Origin: Bacteriovorax stolpii
GTDB lineage: Bacteria; Bdellovibrionota; Bacteriovoracia; Bacteriovoracales; Bacteriovoracaceae
DNA: 63,065 nt
NCBI GenBank assembly: GCA_945905815.1
Contig: CAMDQH010000010.1
Coordinates: 1-63,065, forward strand
Reading direction: 5' to 3'
Shown piece by piece: positions 7,271 to 15,554 of this stretch. Position 1 is the first letter of the stretch; every line of letters begins with the position of its first letter. The notes beneath the pieces were generated by a model. It saw nothing but the letters and a program-made list of their open reading frames with translations. It searched no databases and was not told the origin of the DNA. The position numbers and the translations under genes were made by a program.

Positions 7271-8587
7271 ATGACGAAAATCTTAAAATTATCACTTCTT
7301 GTACTACTGATTATCCATTTATGGTTAGCGAGTAGTTTCGAGCTTTCTCACGATGAAGCTTACTATTGGTTATATTCTCAACGATTAGATTGGGGCTTTT
7401 TTGACCACCCTCCTATGGTTGGTATTATTATCAAGGCTTTCTCATTTCTTCCTCATTCTGAATTGACCGTCAGATTTGGCTTTATTATTATGCAATTGGC
7501 TTCAGCACTCATGTTGATGAGTCTAGCCCCTAAGCCTCGACAATGGCTGGCACTTGTTTTATTTTTTGCCTTTCCACTAGCTTCTTTTTCAGGTTTATTT
7601 GCACTTCCTGACATGCCGCTCTTATTTATGACAACCTTATATTGTGTGCTGCTAAAACGTTATCTTGAAAAATATGACGCTCTTTCAGTTTTAGGTTTGG
7701 GCGCTGTCACTGCGCTCCTTCTTTATTCTAAATACCATGGAATATTGGTAATTTTCTTTACACTAGTCGCTCTCCCTAAATTATTAAAAAGAAAAGACTT
7801 CTATGTAATTACATCTTTGGCATTGCTGTTTTTCTTGCCACATATCATTTGGCAATATGATCATGACTTCTCGACCCTTCGTTACCATTTTTTTGAACGG
7901 CCTAAAGCTGATTTTAGCCTCAAGAGACTTATTGAATATTCAGGGACTCAAGTTTTCTTAGCAGGGCTTTTTGTAGGCCCATTATTATGGTTGGAAATCA
8001 TAAGAAATAAATCGGAAAACGATTTCCAGAGAGCGTTAAAATTTATTTGCATTGGAACTTTTTTATTTTTTTTCTTTTCAACTATTTCCAAAAAATACGA
8101 AGCAAATTGGACCATATTTTTAACGGCACCACTTATCATTTTAGCAACACAAACAGTTGTTTGGGACAAAAAATGGGTCAGAATCCTTTTGCTGTTTTCA
8201 ATCACTCCTGTTTTCTTCGCGCGTTTTCTTTTGGCGGTGAATCCGAATGAAATTAAAATAAAACGTCTTACTGAATTTCATGACTGGGAAAATTGGGCCC
8301 TAAGTATTGAAAAAAAATGTACTAAGCCAGTTTTAGCAAATACGTACCAAATAGCTTCCAAGCTTTCTTTCTATTTAAACAAACCTATTCATGCGCTGAA
8401 TATTGGATCCAGAAAAAATCAGTTCGATTACTGGCATCCAGATTCTAAATATTACACGAGCATCATGGTCTGTTATTTAACAGATAAAAAACAATTTGAG
8501 GGTGAAATAGTTACAACACCTGATGGAAAGAAGCTTAAGGTAGTACAGAGCTTTATACCTGCTAAATTACAGGATAATAATCCTTGA
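7271..8587 (+). CDS. ArnT/PMT-like GT-C membrane glycosyltransferase
   Basis: 438 residues with roughly ten membrane helices. The first periplasmic loop has the acidic SHDEAYYW motif and DWGFFDHPP, diagnostic of the PMT_2/GT39-GT83 families that take a sugar from a polyprenyl-phosphate donor on the periplasmic side. ArnT moves aminoarabinose onto lipid A phosphate; PMT relatives mannosylate proteins. A soluble C-terminal region of about 90 residues follows the last helix. The gene is divergent from the DPM-synthase-like gene by 48 bp, so promoters must share that gap. The acceptor is unknown. It is shorter than ArnT (about 550), lacking much of the periplasmic C-terminal domain. Confidence 0.88.
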   Translation: MTKILKLSLLVLLIIHLWLASSFELSHDEAYYWLYSQRLDWGFFDHPPMVGIIIKAFSFLPHSELTVRFGFIIMQLASALMLMSLAPKPRQWLALVLFFAFPLASFSGLFALPDMPLLFMTTLYCVLLKRYLEKYDALSVLGLGAVTALLLYSKYHGILVIFFTLVALPKLLKRKDFYVITSLALLFFLPHIIWQYDHDFSTLRYHFFERPKADFSLKRLIEYSGTQVFLAGLFVGPLLWLEIIRNKSENDFQRALKFICIGTFLFFFFSTISKKYEANWTIFLTAPLIILATQTVVWDKKWVRILLLFSITPVFFARFLLAVNPNEIKIKRLTEFHDWENWALSIEKKCTKPVLANTYQIASKLSFYLNKPIHALNIGSRKNQFDYWHPDSKYYTSIMVCYLTDKKQFEGEIVTTPDGKKLKVVQSFIPAKLQDNNP

Positions 8588-8597
8588 AAAAGATTTT

Positions 8598-8622
8598 AAC
8601 ATGCCGTTAAGTAAGGCATGTT
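8598..8622 (+). promoter_or_regulatory. Hairpin enclosing the ribosome binding site and start codon of the PilZ gene
   Basis: A perfect 8-pair inverted repeat: AACATGCC at 8598-8605 and GGCATGTT at 8615-8622, with a 9-nt loop that contains part of the TAAGG ribosome binding site. The ATG at 8618 is inside the 3' arm. Folding would hide the start of translation. It could instead be a weak terminator of the upstream gene, although no T-run follows. Confidence 0.5.
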
Positions 8623-9346
8623 CATCAAATACAATCTTCAAAACTCATACGACAAGGTCAAGTTTTTAACTTTGCTTCAATTCCTTTTTGCTTTAGTTGC
8701 TTTCGTTGCAGAAGCTCTGGTTACTCAGTCAGTGTTAAATTTTTCATTTATTTTTCAGTTCATTTTACTTTTGGCTTCGTATAATTTTTATTACAACGCT
8801 TTATCTCACCTCTTTTACTCCTATTGGAACATCTCCGTTGTCCTGATTATTTATTATCTCGTTTCATTAACAAGAAACTTTTTAGTACTAGATCAGCACA
8901 TAATTGGTTTATTGTTTTTATGTTGCTTTACGTTTTTAATTGCTGCCTGCTATATCATTTCATCACCACTTTATTATCCAAGAGTACACTGGTGGGAATA
9001 CGACTTTAGATTCAGGGCCGACATACGGTGCTCAGCTGAGATTGATGGGCATCAATATAAAGGACGTCTCTCGGATTTAAGAAGAGGGGCTGCTTGCCTT
9101 GAACTCTTTAATCATGCTCACGTAGGGCAAGCAATTCAGATTAATCTTGAGATCCTTAACCAGAATTTTACACTGTTTGCTGAAATACGGTCCAAGCGAG
9201 AGCCTATTATTGGACGATCTATTATTTATGGAATTAAGTTTTTGAACAATGATCTTGAACAAAAGCAGCGCCTTCGCCTGTTGACCAATTATTGGCATGA
9301 GAGTAAAAAGATTAAAATACGAAACAAGTTTGCAGCTCAAAAGTAA
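8618..9346 (+). CDS. Membrane protein with C-terminal PilZ-like domain
   Basis: 242 residues. The first 110 residues hold about four hydrophobic segments. The C-terminal half has a PilZ-like pattern: RADIR near 130 (RxxxR-type), then GRLSDLRRGAACLEL near 150 in place of the canonical D/NxSxxG, and a closing YGIKFLN strand. PilZ domains bind cyclic-di-GMP; the changed second motif makes nucleotide binding uncertain. Such TM-PilZ proteins also resemble the tail of cellulose-synthase-type proteins, but no glycosyltransferase domain is present. It lies 30 bp after the GT-C gene and 3 bp before tadA. Confidence 0.65.
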   Translation: MFIKYNLQNSYDKVKFLTLLQFLFALVAFVAEALVTQSVLNFSFIFQFILLLASYNFYYNALSHLFYSYWNISVVLIIYYLVSLTRNFLVLDQHIIGLLFLCCFTFLIAACYIISSPLYYPRVHWWEYDFRFRADIRCSAEIDGHQYKGRLSDLRRGAACLELFNHAHVGQAIQINLEILNQNFTLFAEIRSKREPIIGRSIIYGIKFLNNDLEQKQRLRLLTNYWHESKKIKIRNKFAAQK

Positions 9347-9349
9347 TCT

Positions 9350-9838
9350 ATGCTTAAAACTGAACTTCAAGACCATATGTGGTTTATGAATCTTGCCTTA
9401 GAGCAAGCAGATCTTGCTTATAAGGCCAGCGAAGTTCCTGTTGGAGCGGTACTGGTCTCTCCTGCGGGCGAAGTTTTATCTAAGAAATTTAATACCAAAG
9501 AAATTCATTTTAATCCTACCGGCCATGCTGAGATTTTATGTTTGGAAGCCGCTGGAAAAAAAATTAAAAATTGGCGGCTTTCTGATTGCACCCTTTATGT
9601 AACCCTCGAGCCTTGCCCTATGTGCCTAAGTGCTATGGTACAGTCACGAATTAAGCGGTGTATTTTTGGTGCATACGACCCCAAGGGCGGTGCACTTAGT
9701 CTTGGTTATCATTTTCACCAGGACAAGCGTCTTAATCATCAGTTTTCAATTCTGGGTGGAATGAAACATTTCGAGTGCTCAAAAATCCTCTCTCAGTTCT
9801 TTAAAGAACGTCGTGGGAATTACATACCCAAGAACTAG
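9350..9838 (+). CDS. tadA: tRNA-specific adenosine deaminase
   Basis: Converts the wobble adenosine of tRNA-Arg(ACG) to inosine. 162 residues with the zinc deaminase motifs HAE (in GHAEIL near 66) and PCPMC (LEPCPMCLSAM near 96) plus the conserved GAYDPKGGA block. The ATG follows the PilZ stop after 3 bp; no clear ribosome binding site, so translation is probably coupled. A tRNA-Ser gene follows 53 bp downstream. Confidence 0.95.
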   Translation: MLKTELQDHMWFMNLALEQADLAYKASEVPVGAVLVSPAGEVLSKKFNTKEIHFNPTGHAEILCLEAAGKKIKNWRLSDCTLYVTLEPCPMCLSAMVQSRIKRCIFGAYDPKGGALSLGYHFHQDKRLNHQFSILGGMKHFECSKILSQFFKERRGNYIPKN

Positions 9839-10208
9839 TTGTTTGACGCGATATGCATGTGCTAAAACACTTGCTCGCAACTTTTAAATGCGGAGATGTG
9901 TCAGAGCGGTCGAATGAGCACGCTTGGAAAGCGTGTAATGGTGAAAGCCATTCGAGAGTTCGAATCTCTCCATCTCCGCCATTGATAAGAGTTATTTTTT
10001 GTTTTTTCTGAAACGAGAAAAGCGATTGAATTTGTTCGGCCATCTTTAAGAGTATATAAACTTTTAAAGTAAGTATTTCTTCTTCTTTGATACTTTGTTT
10101 AACGAGTTCAGACAGGTGATCAAGCTGGATATTTTCGGAATCAAATACTTGTTCTAGTCTTGTATTGTCTTCAGACATACTTTCAATATCCGTAATTAGT
10201 TTACTCAC
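9801..10208 (-). CDS. Possible small helical protein reading antisense through tRNA-Ser
   Basis: An open frame of 135 codons starting at a GTG (10208), or at an ATG ten codons later. Residues 1-70 look like a real hydrophilic helical protein (acidic, coiled-coil-like, no shadow of another gene). Beyond that the frame reads antisense across the whole tRNA-Ser gene and into tadA, giving the GGDGEIRTLE artefact often annotated opposite tRNA-Ser. Either a genuine short gene has lost its stop into the tRNA, or the frame is chance. No function assigned. Confidence 0.3.
   Translation of the reverse strand: MSKLITDIESMSEDNTRLEQVFDSENIQLDHLSELVKQSIKEEEILTLKVYILLKMAEQIQSLFSFQKKQKITLINGGDGEIRTLEWLSPLHAFQACSFDRSDTSPHLKVASKCFSTCISRQTTSSWVCNSHDVL
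9892..9981 (+). tRNA. tRNA-Ser (anticodon GGA)
   Basis: The acceptor stem GGAGATG pairs with CATCTCC. The anticodon arm is CACGC-TTGGAAA-GCGTG with anticodon GGA, which reads UCC and UCU. A long variable arm typical of class II tRNAs is followed by the T arm with GTTCGAATC. A G discriminator and encoded CCA end the gene. All these parts are visible, so identity is secure. Confidence 0.97.
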
Positions 10209-10289
10209 CGTTTCATTAATACGTTATGTAATAGCAATTTAAACTGGTTTGAATTCAAACTCTTTACATAATTTTCTTGAAGGATTAGG

Positions 10290-10400
10290 ATGCTCGACGG
10301 CAGTCTGTCTTAGATGAGCATTTCGCCGCCAACCCCGCCAGGCCAGGAATGGAGCAACGGTAGTGGATTGGGATGTTGTGTTTGAGTTCAGGCTGCTGCT
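10290..10400 (+). ncRNA. ffs: Signal recognition particle RNA (small bacterial 4.5S type)
   Basis: The Ffh-binding tip is clear: CAGGCCAGGAATGGAGCAACGG at 10338-10359 fits the consensus CAGG...GGAA..GAGCA with its symmetric and asymmetric loops. Flanking arms pair loosely (CCAACCCCGCC with GGTAGTGGATTGGG; GCAGTCTG near 10300 with CAGGCTGC near 10390), making the long hairpin of a ~100-nt SRP RNA. The exact ends are estimates. It guides membrane proteins to the translocon with Ffh and FtsY. It lies upstream of dnaX; 10401-10640 holds no gene I can see, only a short GGGG-GAACT-CCCC stem at about 10592-10604 shortly before dnaX. Confidence 0.88.
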
Positions 10401-10640
10401 AAATTTTCATACATAGAATTTTCAACTAATAAACAAATTTACTCTTCGAATCAAACAAAATTAATCAAATTGAGTCTTGCGTAAATACTTGTTTTTCCCT
10501 CTGTAAACCAGATATAGCCAGCTTGATCTTAAATCTTCTTACACTTAATTTTTTATCACTTTTTCGAAGCAGTTGCGCCATGACTTCAAGGGGGAACTCC
10601 CCTATTTTCCGACTTTCAAAACCAAAATTTCTGGAGTGTT

Positions 10641-12245
10641 ATGGCCTATCAAGTCCTGGCCAGAAAATGGCGACCTAAACAATTCGAAGAAGTTGTTGGG
10701 CAAGCTCATGTTACGCGAACTCTGCAAAATGCTATCAAGCAGGAGAAGCTTGCGCATGCTTATTTATTCACCGGAACTCGTGGTGTAGGAAAAACTTCAA
10801 TTGCCCGTTTATTTGCAAAAGCGATCCGTTGTGAAAATCGCAAGGCAGATTTTAATCCATGCTTAGTCTGTGCTTCTTGTCGTGATATTGATGCCAGTAA
10901 TTCTATGGACTACATAGAAATAGATGGTGCCTCAAATAATAGTGTTGATGATGTTAGGGCACTAATTGAAAACGTTAATTACCTACCAACTCGCGGGAAA
11001 TACAAAGTCTACGTTATTGATGAAGTGCACATGCTTTCAATTAGTGCATTTAATGCGCTACTTAAAACTTTAGAAGAGCCACCTGCACACGTTCTTTTTA
11101 TTTTAGCGACAACCGATCCACATAAACTTTTAGGAACGGTAATTTCTCGATGTCAGCGATATGACTTTAAAAATGTTCCTATTGAAATTCTTAAAGAGCA
11201 TGTATTGAAAATAGCTAACGCGGAGGGGATTAAATTCTCAACGCCAAAAATTGCGGAGAAATTAGCAGAGCTTGGCAAGGGTTCAGTACGGGATACATTA
11301 TCAATTTTTGATCAGGTTCTCGGGCTATCCGCCACCCAAAATATAAATGAAGACTTGTTAACGAGTGCACTTGGGCTTGCAGGAACATCTGCTATGAAAG
11401 AACTCCTTTCTGGCATCCTAACGTCTCAGCCTAAAAAATGTAGTATTATTTTCACCCAACTAATTGAAGAGAACATTGATTTAAAAAAACTTTGCGACCA
11501 GATTCTAGATGGGTTTTATAAAATAATTAATTCAATTGATGATCAAAAATCTCTCTATACCCAAGAATTGATTAATGAGAAATCCCTTGAGGGAATCTCA
11601 ATTGCTGAAATCTTTTGGATTTACGAGTCATTAGTTAAAGATTTTCAATGGGCATTAACAAGCATGAACCCTGAAAAGGTTGTACTGATTTTGCTCCAGA
11701 AAATATGCTTACGCAGAACTATATTGAAAGGGGAGGACGTTAAGGTTGAGGAAATTATCCAGCTGGGAAAGTCTGAAGCCGGAGCAAAAATAAAAATAGA
11801 AGCTCCGGTCAAATTCGCCAAAACATGGAATGATTTTCTTGGTTATCTTTTAACGGCGGCTCCTGCAACAGCAGCAAATCTTGAGCACGGTAATTTAATT
11901 GAAGAATTTGATATCAATATCGTACCGCTTACGATTCAAGTCGCTTTCCCTGAAAATGCATCTGTTTTTAAAGAGTTTCTGGAAGATAAAGAAATTTACG
12001 CCAGGTTAAAAAATCACTTGGCCGACTTCTTCGAAGTTGATATTGAGAAGTTGCACTTTAAGACGCAACTTTTGAGTGCGGAAGAAAAGAAAGATAAAAA
12101 TTTCAAAACAACAGTTGAAATTGGTGATGAGACTAGAAAGAACATAGAAGAAGAGAGAAAGCAGAAAATACTAAACGATCCATATGTTAAAGAGGCCGAA
12201 AAGCTTTTTAATAGCAAGATTGATAAAATTATATTGAATGAATAG
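10641..12245 (+). CDS. dnaX: DNA polymerase III subunit gamma/tau
   Basis: Clamp-loader ATPase. It starts MAYQVLARKWRP like the family; Walker A GTRGVGKTS, a zinc module (C-x8-type CLVCASC), Walker B VIDEVHML and the SRC sensor (ISRCQRYDF) are all present in the first 180 residues. The length of 534 covers the three clamp-loader domains plus a short C-terminal tail, less than the 643 of E. coli tau. The ATG has GGAG upstream. It leads a run of tightly packed genes: dnaX-ybaB-recR-roadblock-mglA. Confidence 0.97.
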   Translation: MAYQVLARKWRPKQFEEVVGQAHVTRTLQNAIKQEKLAHAYLFTGTRGVGKTSIARLFAKAIRCENRKADFNPCLVCASCRDIDASNSMDYIEIDGASNNSVDDVRALIENVNYLPTRGKYKVYVIDEVHMLSISAFNALLKTLEEPPAHVLFILATTDPHKLLGTVISRCQRYDFKNVPIEILKEHVLKIANAEGIKFSTPKIAEKLAELGKGSVRDTLSIFDQVLGLSATQNINEDLLTSALGLAGTSAMKELLSGILTSQPKKCSIIFTQLIEENIDLKKLCDQILDGFYKIINSIDDQKSLYTQELINEKSLEGISIAEIFWIYESLVKDFQWALTSMNPEKVVLILLQKICLRRTILKGEDVKVEEIIQLGKSEAGAKIKIEAPVKFAKTWNDFLGYLLTAAPATAANLEHGNLIEEFDINIVPLTIQVAFPENASVFKEFLEDKEIYARLKNHLADFFEVDIEKLHFKTQLLSAEEKKDKNFKTTVEIGDETRKNIEEERKQKILNDPYVKEAEKLFNSKIDKIILNE

Positions 12246-12253
12246 GAGTTCTT

Positions 12254-12562
12254 ATGAACATGAATAACTTAATGAAACAAGCACAACAAATGCAGGCTAA
12301 ACTTGCCATGCTACAAAATGAACTTAACGATAGGGAAGTAGAGGCAGCTGCTGGCGGCGGAATGGTTAAAGTTAAGGTTAATGGAAAGCAACAATTGTTA
12401 AGCATCACAATCAACAAAGAGTGCGTTGATCCTAATGATGTTTCAACCCTTGAAGAACTAGTTTTCACAGCTGTAAATCAAGCTATGAAACAGTCTCAAG
12501 ATATGGTCCAGCAAGCGATGGCTAAAGTTACTGGTGGAATGAATATCCCAGGAATGTTTTAG
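12254..12562 (+). CDS. ybaB: YbaB/EbfC nucleoid-associated protein
   Basis: 102 residues, starting NMNNLMKQAQQMQAKL and containing the Gly-rich AAAGGGMVKVKVNG block that defines the family. These dimeric proteins bind DNA and are almost always found between dnaX and recR, as here. A strong AGGAG ribosome binding site lies 8 bp after the dnaX stop. The stop overlaps the recR start. Confidence 0.95.
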   Translation: MNMNNLMKQAQQMQAKLAMLQNELNDREVEAAAGGGMVKVKVNGKQQLLSITINKECVDPNDVSTLEELVFTAVNQAMKQSQDMVQQAMAKVTGGMNIPGMF

Positions 12563-13158
12563 TGATTCAATTACCTGAAGTTATAAAAAATGCGGTAGAA
12601 GCTCTCACTCGTTTACCGGGTGTTGGTGAGAAAACTGCCTTCAGGATGGTCATGAATATGACTAATTGGAAATCTGTTGAACTTACAAGTGTAAGTACTG
12701 CACTGGCATCACTTCAGCATCTTAAACTTTGTCTCGAGTGTGGAATGTTTGCCGATGAAAATCAATGTAGCATTTGTGCTAATGACTCTCGAGTAAGTAC
12801 TCAAATTCTTTGCGTCGTTGAAAATGCTTCAGATCTAATGGCCATTGAAAAGAGTGGTACCTTTAAAGGTGTGTATCATATTCTGGGCGGAGTTTTAAAT
12901 CCTCTACTTGGTGTTGGGCCAGATGAATTGAAAATGGATGATCTTCGCCAAAAAATTATTAAAAAAGAGATACAAGAAATTATTCTAGCTGTGAATCCTT
13001 CAGTTGAGGGGGATGCAACTTGTTCATATTTAAAATCAATCCTTCCTGTCTCTGTCCAAGTGGACAGAATTGGTTTTGGCGTTCCAATTGGTGGAAGCTT
13101 GGAATATCTGGATCCTATGACTATAACGAAAGCATTAGAAAATCGTAAAAGGTTTTAA
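12562..13158 (+). CDS. recR: Recombination mediator RecR
   Basis: 198 residues. The N-terminal helix-hairpin-helix is LTRLPGVGEKTAFR (about 15-28), followed by a four-cysteine zinc motif (CLECG...CSIC at about 56-71) and a Toprim domain (ILCVVENASDL...). It works with RecF/RecO to load RecA at gaps. The start is a GTG whose G is the last base of the ybaB stop, and the stop overlaps the next ATG by 1 bp, so ybaB, recR and the roadblock gene are translationally coupled. Confidence 0.96.
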   Translation: MIQLPEVIKNAVEALTRLPGVGEKTAFRMVMNMTNWKSVELTSVSTALASLQHLKLCLECGMFADENQCSICANDSRVSTQILCVVENASDLMAIEKSGTFKGVYHILGGVLNPLLGVGPDELKMDDLRQKIIKKEIQEIILAVNPSVEGDATCSYLKSILPVSVQVDRIGFGVPIGGSLEYLDPMTITKALENRKRF

Positions 13159-13649
13159 TGAAAGCATTATCTGTAACAGAGAAAGTTAAATTAATTCTGG
13201 AGCCCAAACTTGATGGGATCAATGCTCGACTTTTTGTCACGCGAGAAGATGGAATTACTATTTATGATTCCATTCAAAACAATACAACGACTTCTGTTGC
13301 AGCTTTAGTTAGTGGAGTCTGGCAGGCTTCGGAAGCCCTGATGGGTTTGGTATATAAACAAAATGATGTGATGGATTTTCGCCTTGGCTTTGATACATCG
13401 TCACAAGGTATTTTCTTATTTCCGTTTAGCTTGTCTGGAAAAAGATATTTTCTAGGGGCAATTTATAATGATTGTCTTAATCCTGGTCAACTGAAGAGAC
13501 ATATAGCACTAATTAAAGAAGAAATGGAGAGACTGTTTATAAATGAGCCAATACCTAAAAAGATCGTGATTTCTAAGCGTCAAGACTTTCTTTTTCAAGA
13601 TATCTCAGATGCTGAGATAGATAGACTTTTCTCTTTAGGCGGTTTGTAA
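13158..13649 (+). CDS. Roadblock/LC7-domain protein, probable MglB-type partner of MglA
   Basis: 163 residues. The first 120 have the Roadblock/LC7 layout: an opening helix, a GITIYDSI strand, a helix with a [18 protein letters not shown] run, and paired strands ending FLGAIYND. MglB proteins of this fold act as GTPase-activating partners of MglA and fix its pole. The gene is coupled to recR and lies 1 bp before mglA, which supports an MglB role. Sequence similarity to M. xanthus MglB is not obvious to me by eye, so the call rests on fold pattern and context. Confidence 0.72.
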   Translation: MKALSVTEKVKLILEPKLDGINARLFVTREDGITIYDSIQNNTTTSVAALVSGVWQASEALMGLVYKQNDVMDFRLGFDTSSQGIFLFPFSLSGKRYFLGAIYNDCLNPGQLKRHIALIKEEMERLFINEPIPKKIVISKRQDFLFQDISDAEIDRLFSLGGL

Positions 13650-13650
13650 T

Positions 13651-14241
13651 ATGTCATTTGTAAATTATCATACTAAAGAAATTAACTGTAAGATTGTTTA
13701 TTATGGTCCTGGCCTTGGCGGGAAAACAACTAATATTCAGTATATCTATCAAAAGACAAGTTCCCAAAATAAAGGCCAAATGATTACGCTTAATACAGAG
13801 AATGAGCGTACATTATTTTTTGATTTCCTTCCGCTTGATTTGGGCGAGATAAGAGGGTTTAAAACTCGTTTTCATCTTTACACCGTTCCAGGGCAAGTTT
13901 TTTATGAAGCAAGCCGTAAACTCATTTTACGCGGTGTGGATGGATTAGTATTCGTTGCAGACTCACAAGTAGAACGAATGGAGGCCAACCTTGAATCGTT
14001 TCAGGGTCTAGAAAGAAATCTTATTGATCAAGGTTATGATTTGGCGAAAGTGCCAATGGTTATGCAGTGGAACAAAAGAGACTTACCTAATATAGTTCCC
14101 GTTGAAGATCTTCAGATGCAATTAAATAAAAGAAAAAATCCATCCTTTGAAGCTATCGCAAGTCAGGGGCATGGTGTATTTGAAACCTTAAAAATGATAT
14201 CGAAATCAGTTTTGCTTAATATTAAGGGCGGACTGGAATAG
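13651..14241 (+). CDS. mglA: MglA, Ras-like polarity GTPase
   Basis: 196 residues, closely like Myxococcus MglA: an N-terminal [20 protein letters not shown]-loop [17 protein letters not shown] as PM3 (Thr in place of Asp of DxxG, typical of MglA), the [13 protein letters not shown] block and the QWNKRDLP guanine motif. MglA sets cell polarity for gliding and type IV pili in Myxococcus. In Bdellovibrio bacteriovorus it is needed for prey invasion (established knowledge). The roadblock gene sits just upstream. The ribosome binding site lies in the end of that gene. Confidence 0.95.
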   Translation: MSFVNYHTKEINCKIVYYGPGLGGKTTNIQYIYQKTSSQNKGQMITLNTENERTLFFDFLPLDLGEIRGFKTRFHLYTVPGQVFYEASRKLILRGVDGLVFVADSQVERMEANLESFQGLERNLIDQGYDLAKVPMVMQWNKRDLPNIVPVEDLQMQLNKRKNPSFEAIASQGHGVFETLKMISKSVLLNIKGGLE

Positions 14242-14263
14242 TTTAATTAGAGGAGTTATCCCC

Positions 14264-14701
14264 ATGGCTGAAAAAGTTAGAGCACTTACTAAAAGACAAA
14301 TTGAAACTCTTAAGCAAAAACTTATAGAGGAAAAAAATAGTCTTGTTTTTAGTGATCAGGTTAATGCATCAAATATTGAACTATCTAAACCTGAGGGTGG
14401 TGATGAGGTTGAGCAGTCAATTACTGACTATATTAACTCGCATTTACTTCGTTTTAGAAATCGTGAAGTTTTCTATGTTAAAAAAATAGAGAAAGCTTTG
14501 AAGAAATTTGACATGGATGAATATGGTCTATGCAGTGACTGTGGTGAAGGAATTCGTTTTGAACGTTTATTGGCGAGACCAACAGCAGAAATGTGTATCC
14601 AGTGCAAAGAAGAATCTGAAAGAGATGAATCCAACAGTTTTATAGGCCGTCAGTCTAAATCACTTGGTAAAGTTTCGGATTTAACTGGAATGATGGCTTA
14701 A
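14264..14701 (+). CDS. dksA: DksA/TraR-family zinc-finger transcription regulator
   Basis: 145 residues with a coiled-coil N-terminal half and the C4 zinc finger CSDCGEGI...MCIQC. DksA binds the secondary channel of RNA polymerase and works with ppGpp. The coiled-coil tip lies in the region around EQSITDYINSHLLRFRNRE. A good AGGAG ribosome binding site precedes the ATG. It lies 22 bp after mglA and 7 bp before mtnP. Confidence 0.88.
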   Translation: MAEKVRALTKRQIETLKQKLIEEKNSLVFSDQVNASNIELSKPEGGDEVEQSITDYINSHLLRFRNREVFYVKKIEKALKKFDMDEYGLCSDCGEGIRFERLLARPTAEMCIQCKEESERDESNSFIGRQSKSLGKVSDLTGMMA

Positions 14702-14708
14702 GGAATTT

Positions 14709-15554
14709 ATGGCCAATATTAAGGTTGCAGTTATTGGTGGATCAGGAATTTATAAACTTGATGCCATTAAAGTAAAAAACCAAATCAAGGTTAATACTCC
14801 TTTTGGAGATCCAAGTGCTGACATTATGGAATGCGAAGTAGAAGGTGCGTCCTTTTATTTTCTTCCACGTCATGGTCTTGGCCATAAATTTACTCCCTCT
14901 GAAGTAAATTATCGCGCAAATATTTATGCTTTAAAAAAGCTTGGTGTAAATACAATAGTTAGTATCTCAGCTGTTGGTTCGCTCCAGGAAGAATACGCGC
15001 CCAAGCATTTTGTCTTAGTTGATCAGTTTGTTGATTGGACAAAAGGTTTACGTAAGCGAACTTTTTTTGATGATGGTATTGTTGGGCACGTTTCAGCTGC
15101 TAATCCGGTTGAAGCGAGTCTCCAGAAGCGTCTGTTTGAAGCTTGCCAAAAAGCTGGAGTTATTTCTCACCTAGGTGGAACATATATCTGCATTGAAGGT
15201 CCACAGTTTTCAACTCGAGCAGAATCTAAAATTTATCGTGGATTTGGAGCTTCAGTTATAGGAATGACAAACGTGCCGGAAGCTTTCTTAGCTAAGGAAG
15301 CTGGCATGGCCTATGCAACTGTTGCTATGGTTACTGATTACGATTGCTGGAAAGAAGAGCATTGCACTGTTCAAGAGATAATGGATGTCATGAAATCAAA
15401 CTATATCTCGGCCCAAAAATTTGTCATCGAAGCAATTCCGAGCTTAGTAAATAATCCGGTAAATTTTACTGCAGAAAATCAATATGCAGTTATGACAGAT
15501 CCAACCCTTCACCGGTCATCTCATAAAGAAATTTTAGAAACTATCTTAAAATAA
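14709..15554 (+). CDS. mtnP: S-methyl-5'-thioadenosine phosphorylase
   Basis: Cleaves methylthioadenosine to adenine and methylthioribose 1-phosphate, clearing the by-product of polyamine synthesis. 281 residues: IGGSGIY at the N-terminus, FLPRHGLGH, VNYRANIYALK, ISAVGSL, EGPQFSTRAES and GMTNVPEAFLAKEAG (substrate-site segment) all match the family. The ribosome binding site AAGGAA is close to the ATG. Its stop overlaps the rsmH start (ATGA), tying it to the dcw cluster. This is unusual, since mraZ normally precedes rsmH. Confidence 0.95.
   Translation: MANIKVAVIGGSGIYKLDAIKVKNQIKVNTPFGDPSADIMECEVEGASFYFLPRHGLGHKFTPSEVNYRANIYALKKLGVNTIVSISAVGSLQEEYAPKHFVLVDQFVDWTKGLRKRTFFDDGIVGHVSAANPVEASLQKRLFEACQKAGVISHLGGTYICIEGPQFSTRAESKIYRGFGASVIGMTNVPEAFLAKEAGMAYATVAMVTDYDCWKEEHCTVQEIMDVMKSNYISAQKFVIEAIPSLVNNPVNFTAENQYAVMTDPTLHRSSHKEILETILK

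Noticed and set aside
11470-11500. Run of seven A in dnaX as a programmed frameshift site giving a gamma subunit
   Set aside because: A -1 shift here stops after about ten codons and would cut inside the clamp-loader core; such A runs are common in AT-rich DNA, and no stimulatory hairpin is evident.
12229-12468. Minus-strand frame opposite ybaB
   Set aside because: Ser/Cys/Leu-rich translation typical of a reverse-strand shadow; ybaB itself is certain.
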